This document shows positions 6,500 through 10,086 of a DNA stretch of 10,086 bases, in pieces; position 1 is the stretch's first letter; every line of letters begins with the position of its first letter. The translations under genes and the position numbers were made by a program. The stretch comes from Rhodobiaceae bacterium. GTDB taxonomy: Bacteria > Pseudomonadota > Alphaproteobacteria > Micropepsales > Micropepsaceae. The stretch spans positions 1-10,086 of the forward strand of contig VFKO01000619.1 in NCBI GenBank assembly GCA_009885515.1, read 5' to 3'. The notes under the pieces were generated by a model. The model searched no databases, was not told where the DNA came from, and was given only the letters and a program-made list of their open reading frames with translations.

Positions 6500-6849
6500 A
6501 CGCGGAAGAACAGCAAAAGTCCCAGGACGGCCTCGCCCGCCAAAATGCCCCAGATGATGGGGCTCGTCGGACGCTCAAGCCAGGCAGCGTAGCCTCGTCC
6601 GGCTGCCATGCCGATCAAGGCCAAGCCGGTGGTGAACATAATGCCTGCGCGAAAGTCCGAATAGACCATCGCGACAAACAGAGCGATGGCGATGGCGATG
6701 CCAAAGCCGCCGTAGATGGCGCGGGTTTCGCTGCGCGACTCGGCCGTCGAGAGCTCGATGTTGGTGACGCGGGTGATGTATTGCGGGCGCCAAAGCAGAG
6801 CTGCGCCCATGGCCGCGAAGAGTAAAAATCCGATTGTCAGTGAGAACAT
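6496..6849 (-). CDS. DUF4345-type small integral membrane protein
   Basis: Starting at ATG 6849, this gives 117 aa; AGGGAG lies 11 bases upstream on the minus strand. An in-frame ATG at 6894 would add 15 polar residues before the first membrane segment and is less likely. Four hydrophobic segments are visible: about 1-20 (MFSLTIGFLLFAAMGAALLW), 46-63, 68-88 and 97-115. The signature ETRAIYGGFGIAIAIALF (41-58) and GRGYAAW (84-90) resemble DUF4345, a family of small membrane proteins without known activity. The stop shares GTGA (6496-6499) with the crotonase start, so the two are translationally coupled, a strong hint of joint function or at least fixed co-expression. I assign no function. Confidence 0.8.
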   Translation of the reverse strand: MFSLTIGFLLFAAMGAALLWRPQYITRVTNIELSTAESRSETRAIYGGFGIAIAIALFVAMVYSDFRAGIMFTTGLALIGMAAGRGYAAWLERPTSPIIWGILAGEAVLGLLLFFRV

Positions 6850-6908
6850 AAGCGTCAGTGCTCCCTTGTGCGGGTGATTCTGGAAGGATGTCATGAGGCG
6901 TGCAGTTC

Positions 6909-7098
6909 TCACAACCCTAATTGCCTTGCGGCGAGGTCGCGCATTATCTCCTCGGGCTCCTCGGTTGCCTGGACCTTGAGCAGCGCCAGGTCGGCGGCCG
7001 GGGTTTCGCCATTCTGGACGCGCCATGCACAAATATCCAAATAGGCTTGGGTGGCGTTGATGATGTGTTGGCGCTGCGGTAGGGGGCCTTCATCTTTT
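6909..7098 (-). pseudogene. Decayed acyl-CoA dehydrogenase-like C-terminal remnant
   Basis: Read on the minus strand from about 7098 to a TGA at 6911-6909, this frame gives protein-like sequence: RQHIINATQAYLDICAWR, then QNGETPAADLALLKVQATEE, ending RDLAARQLGL. The arrangement (AxxAYLDxC, a Gly-containing turn, then A-LA-LLK-QATE) resembles the penultimate helices of acyl-CoA dehydrogenases, which usually continue into QLHGGYG and beyond. No ATG, GTG or TTG precedes this block; the frame opens only after a TGA at 7136-7134 and first runs through a low-complexity Pro/Ser stretch over GC-rich repeat-like DNA. I therefore read it as a remnant missing its 5' end and probably its last residues. 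It could instead be chance coding-like sequence. Confidence 0.45.
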
Positions 7099-7116
7099 TG
7101 TGCAGGAGAGAGGGGA

Positions 7117-7130
7117 GGGGAGTACTCCCC
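7117..7130. repeat. Perfect 14-bp palindrome GGGGAGTACTCCCC
   Basis: Perfectly self-complementary, lying between the acyl-CoA dehydrogenase-like remnant and a second hairpin at 7142-7170, within a purine/pyrimidine-skewed tract. It has no loop and no following T-run, so it is not a standard terminator. It may be part of a small intergenic repeat element. Confidence 0.5.
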
Positions 7131-7136
7131 CGGTCA

Positions 7137-7368
7137 CCCCCCCTTACTGCATGCAAAGCTTGCAATAAGGTCCCCCTTTAACCGCAAGATTGGCGCAAAT
7201 TGATTTTCGCTATGCAAAATCTGCGACGGGCTGCCGCATGATTTTGATTTGGGATCTACGGGGTGATGCATCGGTAAATTCTCTTCTGACAGATTAATTT
7301 ATTTCCAGAACAAATATGGAACTATTAGTTTTCAAAGTCAAGAGGTCCGGGCCAAGTCGGGCGCGTTT
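7137..7368. other. Gene-poor intergenic stretch with an AT-rich patch
   Basis: About 230 bp between the PhyH-family stop and the acyl-CoA dehydrogenase-like remnant. Besides the hairpin at 7142-7170 it holds an AT-rich patch (about 7276-7345) with a short inverted repeat TTCCA (7303-7307) / TGGAA (7317-7321). The promoter of the DUF4345-crotonase-TetR cluster could lie here, since those genes read leftward, but I see no convincing -35/-10 pair. No reading frame with coding character was found. Confidence 0.5.
7142..7170. repeat. Imperfect 29-nt hairpin, possible REP-like or terminal-repeat remnant
   Basis: The outer arms CCTTA / TAAGG pair, followed by a C-A mismatch, TGCA / TGCA, a T-T mismatch and GC / GC around an AAA loop. 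The hairpin is flanked by seven C's on the left and TCCCCC on the right. Neither strand carries a U-run after the stem, so it is not a convincing intrinsic terminator. Internal symmetry and C-rich flanks suggest a small repeated element, but no second copy exists in this window. Confidence 0.5.
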
Positions 7369-8094
7369 TCAATATGGCGGCTTTGGGGCGCTTTTGTTTT
7401 CTTTTTTCCAGGCGACGGCTTTCATGAGGGCGTTGCGGAACTCGTTGGCATTGCCGGGCAGGCCTTCGACGGAGCGCACCCAGAAGGGGGTATAGTTGCC
7501 CAGGATGGCGACGCGCGTTTCGTCTGTGCGGTTGGTGGATGAATCGTGCCAGAGGCCGCCGTGGGAGAGGATCAGCGAGCCTGCGGGACAGAGGATCGAG
7601 ATCGAGTCGGCGTAGAATTCCTGGCGGTCGGGTCTGCGCCGCGATTTCTGGCTGTGCGGCAGGATGCGGGTGGCGCCGTTATCGGCGGTGAATTCGTCGA
7701 GCACCCAGATGGCTTGCATTTGCAGCGGCGGTTCGGGGAAGGGCTCGTTCATCACCGAATAGGGATAGTCGATGTGCACGCCTTGCGGCGGGGCGCCTTT
7801 GGTTATGGCGTGAGCAGACAGGCCGCCGATGACGAAGCCGTCGCCGAGCAGGGTGCTTGCGACCTGGCGGATGAGGTTGTGGCTTGCGAGCTCCATGAAG
7901 ATGTCCCCGCGACCGGAAAGGCGCAGGCGCCAGCGGCCATGCTGGGCGATCAGCTTGCCGGCCGCGCGGTCTTCTTCGGCGAGAGCGAGGATGAGGTTGC
8001 GGGCCTCGTGCGCGCGTTCGCGGGTGATGAGTTCGGGGATAACAGCATAGCCCTGGCCGGTTTGCAGTTCGGAGGTGATGCCGACGACGTTCAT
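7369..8094 (-). CDS. Phytanoyl-CoA dioxygenase (PhyH)-family Fe(II)/2-oxoglutarate oxygenase
   Basis: This 241-aa protein starts at ATG 8094, whose ATGA overlaps the carboxylase stop; longer upstream frames are carboxylase shadow. The PhyH double-stranded beta-helix features are present: HIDYPY with His108 and Asp110 as the iron HxD pair, LQMQAIWVLDEFTADNGATRILPHS (124-148) as core strands, the distal iron His183 in GGLWHDSSTN, and Arg194 (ETRVAILGNY) for the 2-oxoglutarate carboxylate. All four metal/cosubstrate residues are intact, so it should be catalytically active. Length is at the short end for the family. PhyH proteins hydroxylate very varied substrates, so phytanoyl-CoA alpha-hydroxylation is only a possibility, made more attractive by coupling to an acyl-CoA carboxylase and by the nearby racemase. 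There is no signal peptide; it should be cytoplasmic. Confidence 0.88.
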   Translation of the reverse strand: MNVVGITSELQTGQGYAVIPELITRERAHEARNLILALAEEDRAAGKLIAQHGRWRLRLSGRGDIFMELASHNLIRQVASTLLGDGFVIGGLSAHAITKGAPPQGVHIDYPYSVMNEPFPEPPLQMQAIWVLDEFTADNGATRILPHSQKSRRRPDRQEFYADSISILCPAGSLILSHGGLWHDSSTNRTDETRVAILGNYTPFWVRSVEGLPGNANEFRNALMKAVAWKKENKSAPKPPY

Positions 8095-10007
8095 GTGGCT
8101 GGTTTGAGGGTGACCAGCGACTGGCGCATGGCGACCTGATCGCCGGGATTGACTGTGATGGTGTCGATGGTGCCATCGGCGGCAGCGCGCAGTTCGTGTT
8201 CCATTTTCATGGCTTCGAGGATGACGAGGATTTGGCCCTTGGCGACGGCGGCGCCGGGCTCGGCGTTGACCTTGATGATGCGGCCGGCCATCGGGGCGCG
8301 GATGACGATGGCGCCGGCGCCGTCCTTGCGCTCGGCGGGGGCGTAGGTGATGTCGTCGAAGACTTCGTCTGTGCCGGCCCATTTAATGTGAATGCGCGAT
8401 CCTTGCTTCACGAAGGAGTCTTTATGCTCGCCGCTTTCGTCCCGCACGGTAAAGCTGCACGGCGCGATTTCACAGTCTGTTTCCAGCAGTTCCACTCCGT
8501 TGACAATTCCGTTTTCAACGCGAAATGTTCGGGTGGAGCTGCCGGCGCGCAAGGTGATCGATGTTGTTCTGATTCCTGACGACGCCCAACCACCTCTTTC
8601 TCCAAAGGCGAATAGAAGAGCCGCGATGCTGGCGTGTTCCGTCTGCAAAGCAGGAACCATTCTTTCCGGGTATGATACGAGTATGCCGAGGTCGTAAGTC
8701 CCGGTGACAAACTCTTCCATCTCCAAAACGTGCAACAGATAATTGCGGTTTGTCTTTAATCCGAGAGCATGGACATCCTCCAGCGCTCGAACAAGTTGTC
8801 GTTTAGCGTCTTCCCGCGTCGGGCCTCTGCCAATAATTTTTGCAAGCAGTGAGTCATAGTCAGCTGTGACCGTTACGTCCCATTGCAGACCGTAGTCAAC
8901 GCGCGCCCAACGTGGCGTGAACCACGAGGTCAGTTTGCCAACTTGTGGTGCGAAATCATGGTCGGGATCTTCCGCACATACCCTTGCTTCGATGGCGTGC
9001 CCCGTTATGCGGACTTCGCTCTGGTTTAGCGGGAGTGCTTTCCCTTGTGCGACATCGAACTGCCACTGGATCAGATTTGTGCCAGTGACTTCTTCAGTGA
9101 CTGGGTGTTCCACCTGAATGCGCGTGTTCATCTCAAGGAAGTAGAAGTTGCCTGAGCGATCGAGGAGATACTCGACGGTACCGGCGTTGGTGTAGTTCAC
9201 GGCTTTGGCGAGGGCGACTGCTGCGGAACCCATGCGGTTTCGTAACTCTTCGCTGACGCCGAGAGCGGGGGCTTCCTCGATGATTTTTTGATTGCGGCGC
9301 TGGACGGAGCAATCGCGCTCTCCCAAATGAATGACGTTGCCGTGGCGGTCGCCAAAGATTTGAATTTCAATGTGGCGGACGTTTTCGAGAGCTTTCTCGA
9401 GTATCATGCGGTCTGATGCAAAGGCTGAGAGTGCTTCGCGTCGCGCCGAAGCGAGCGCGTCTAGGAAGGCACTTTCTTCGATGACTTTGCGCTGGCCGCG
9501 GCCACCGCCGCCAAGGGCCGCCTTGATGATCACCGGCCAGCCGATCTTTTTGGCTTCGGCGAGCAGCTTCGCATCTGACTGAACTTCGCCGTCGTAGCCG
9601 GAAATGACGGGGACGCCTGACTTGCGTGCGATTTCCTTGGCGTTGCCTTTGTCGCCCATAGCGCGGATGGCGTCGGGCGAGGGGCCGATCCATACGAGAC
9701 CGGCATCGATCACGGCTTGCGCAAAGTCGGGGTTCTCGGAGAGGAATCCGTAGCCGGGGTGGATGGCCTCGGCGTTTGTGTCCATTGCGGCGGCGAGGAT
9801 CTTGGCGACGTTGAGATAGGATTCCGCGGCGGCCGAAGGGCCAATGTGAATGGCAGAGTCAGCTTCTTGCACAAACCAACTTCCACGGTCTGCATCTGAA
9901 TAGGCGGCTATCGCCTGAAATCCTGCTGCTTTTGCTTCCTTGATGATGCGGACTGCGATTTCGCCGCGGTTGGCGATGAGGACGGATTTGAAGGGGCGGT
10001 AGTGCAT
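8091..10007 (-). CDS. Acyl-CoA carboxylase biotin-carboxylase/BCCP (alpha) subunit
   Basis: A 638-aa protein from ATG 10007. An in-frame start at 10076 would add residues encoded by the intergenic repeat and is rejected. Order: biotin-carboxylase N domain (FKSVLIANRGEIAVRI, 6-21; HPGYGFLSEN, 83-92), ATP-grasp with KAALGGGGRGQRKV (162-175), RDCSVQRRNQK ending at Lys241, and EMNTRIQVEHPVTE (292-305); biotin-carboxylase C domain around HAIEARVCAEDP (Arg342); a poorly conserved linker (about 450-560); C-terminal biotinyl domain with EAMKM, biotin-accepting Lys601. This is the layout of MccA/PccA/geranyl-CoA carboxylase alpha subunits, which carboxylate biotin for a partner carboxyltransferase. 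The partner is not in the window. Two motif changes stand out: GRGQR instead of GRGMR and RRNQK instead of RRHQK. The substrate cannot be told from this subunit. Confidence 0.95.
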   Translation of the reverse strand: MHYRPFKSVLIANRGEIAVRIIKEAKAAGFQAIAAYSDADRGSWFVQEADSAIHIGPSAAAESYLNVAKILAAAMDTNAEAIHPGYGFLSENPDFAQAVIDAGLVWIGPSPDAIRAMGDKGNAKEIARKSGVPVISGYDGEVQSDAKLLAEAKKIGWPVIIKAALGGGGRGQRKVIEESAFLDALASARREALSAFASDRMILEKALENVRHIEIQIFGDRHGNVIHLGERDCSVQRRNQKIIEEAPALGVSEELRNRMGSAAVALAKAVNYTNAGTVEYLLDRSGNFYFLEMNTRIQVEHPVTEEVTGTNLIQWQFDVAQGKALPLNQSEVRITGHAIEARVCAEDPDHDFAPQVGKLTSWFTPRWARVDYGLQWDVTVTADYDSLLAKIIGRGPTREDAKRQLVRALEDVHALGLKTNRNYLLHVLEMEEFVTGTYDLGILVSYPERMVPALQTEHASIAALLFAFGERGGWASSGIRTTSITLRAGSSTRTFRVENGIVNGVELLETDCEIAPCSFTVRDESGEHKDSFVKQGSRIHIKWAGTDEVFDDITYAPAERKDGAGAIVIRAPMAGRIIKVNAEPGAAVAKGQILVILEAMKMEHELRAAADGTIDTITVNPGDQVAMRQSLVTLKPAT

Positions 10008-10083
10008 CAGAGGGCCCCCATCGTCTGCTGCACGCCTTCGCAAGAGCTCCAGCGCGCGCAGCCACTTCCCCCGCAAGCGGGGG
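10008..10083. repeat. GC-rich palindromic intergenic repeat (RIME-like) abutting the carboxylase start
   Basis: At 10068-10083 CCCCCGC and GCGGGGG pair perfectly around AA. Together with the adjoining stretch down to GATGGGGGCC just before ATG 10007, this looks like the CCCCGCTTGCGGGG-cored mosaic elements scattered in alphaproteobacterial intergenic regions. The G-run next to the start probably doubles as the ribosome site for the carboxylase. The element may continue beyond the window. The family assignment is from memory of such repeats, not a search. Confidence 0.5.
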
Positions 10084-10086
10084 CAG

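Noticed and set aside
6683..6702. Short tandem GATGGC repeat
   Set aside because: It only encodes the IAIAIA stretch of a membrane helix; three units within a coding region are not remarkable.
6850..7032. Longer N-terminus of the DUF4345 protein
   Set aside because: It overlaps the acyl-CoA dehydrogenase-like remnant in another frame, lacks membrane character, and ATG 6849 has a good ribosome site.
7303..7321. Inverted repeat TTCCA/TGGAA in the AT-rich gap
   Set aside because: Arms of five bases with a nine-base spacer are expected often by chance; no linked promoter was found.
8095..8382. Open N-terminal extension of the PhyH frame, Arg/His-rich
   Set aside because: It overlaps the well-supported biotinyl domain; the His/Arg/Pro bias is typical of an off-frame reading of GC-rich DNA.
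9359..9369. TTGAATTTCAA, resembling the proposed TetR operator
   Set aside because: The half-sites are separated by one base instead of five, and it lies inside the carboxylase coding region.
10008..10076. Upstream in-frame start for the carboxylase
   Set aside because: The extra residues derive from the palindromic repeat, and the family opening begins at ATG 10007.

Overview
The window reads as an ordinary chromosomal stretch of a moderately GC-rich proteobacterium, most likely an alphaproteobacterium. This rests on tightly packed acyl-CoA catabolic operons of alphaproteobacterial style, frequent GTG/TTG starts and a GC-rich palindromic intergenic repeat at the right edge. I cannot fix the genus. 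No tRNA, rRNA, CRISPR array, transposase or phage gene is visible.

Left part, + strand: the last 87 codons of a FadB/FadJ-type 3-hydroxyacyl-CoA dehydrogenase (3-266). Two small exported proteins follow (356-907 and 994-1527). They are clearly paralogous, I do not recognise them, and they have a lipocalin-like look. After a 139-bp gap comes a three-gene operon: an alpha/beta hydrolase (1667-2590), an alpha-methylacyl-CoA racemase of the CaiB/BaiF family III (2618-3745) and a thiolase (3746-4945).

Middle, - strand: read right to left, this holds a decayed acyl-CoA dehydrogenase-like remnant (6909-7098), a DUF4345-type four-helix membrane protein (6496-6849), an atypical crotonase-family protein (5627-6499) and a TetR/AcrR regulator (4942-5598). 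The regulator meets the thiolase tail to tail, and both stop codons lie in one TTAA.

Right part, - strand: a complete biotin carboxylase/biotin-carrier subunit of an acyl-CoA carboxylase (8091-10007), translationally coupled by ATGA to a phytanoyl-CoA dioxygenase-family protein (7369-8094). A gene-poor gap of about 230 bp (7137-7368) with palindromes separates this pair from the TetR cluster.

The best regulatory signal is a 15-bp palindrome, TTGAACGGCGTTCAA, in the 28-bp gap just upstream of the TetR gene. A 12/15 match, TTGAATGAGGTTCAA, lies in the gap before the hydrolase-racemase-thiolase operon. These are the only two TTGAA-N5-TTCAA sites I found in the window, and both are intergenic. 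I infer that the TetR protein controls itself and the facing operon.

Together the racemase (2-methyl epimers), PhyH-type oxygenase (alpha-hydroxylation), biotin-dependent carboxylase (beta-methyl-branched acyl-CoAs in Liu/Atu-type routes), crotonase, hydroxyacyl-CoA dehydrogenase and thiolase suggest catabolism of methyl-branched or isoprenoid acyl-CoAs. That pathway assignment is inference. I see no wholly new defence or mobile system.
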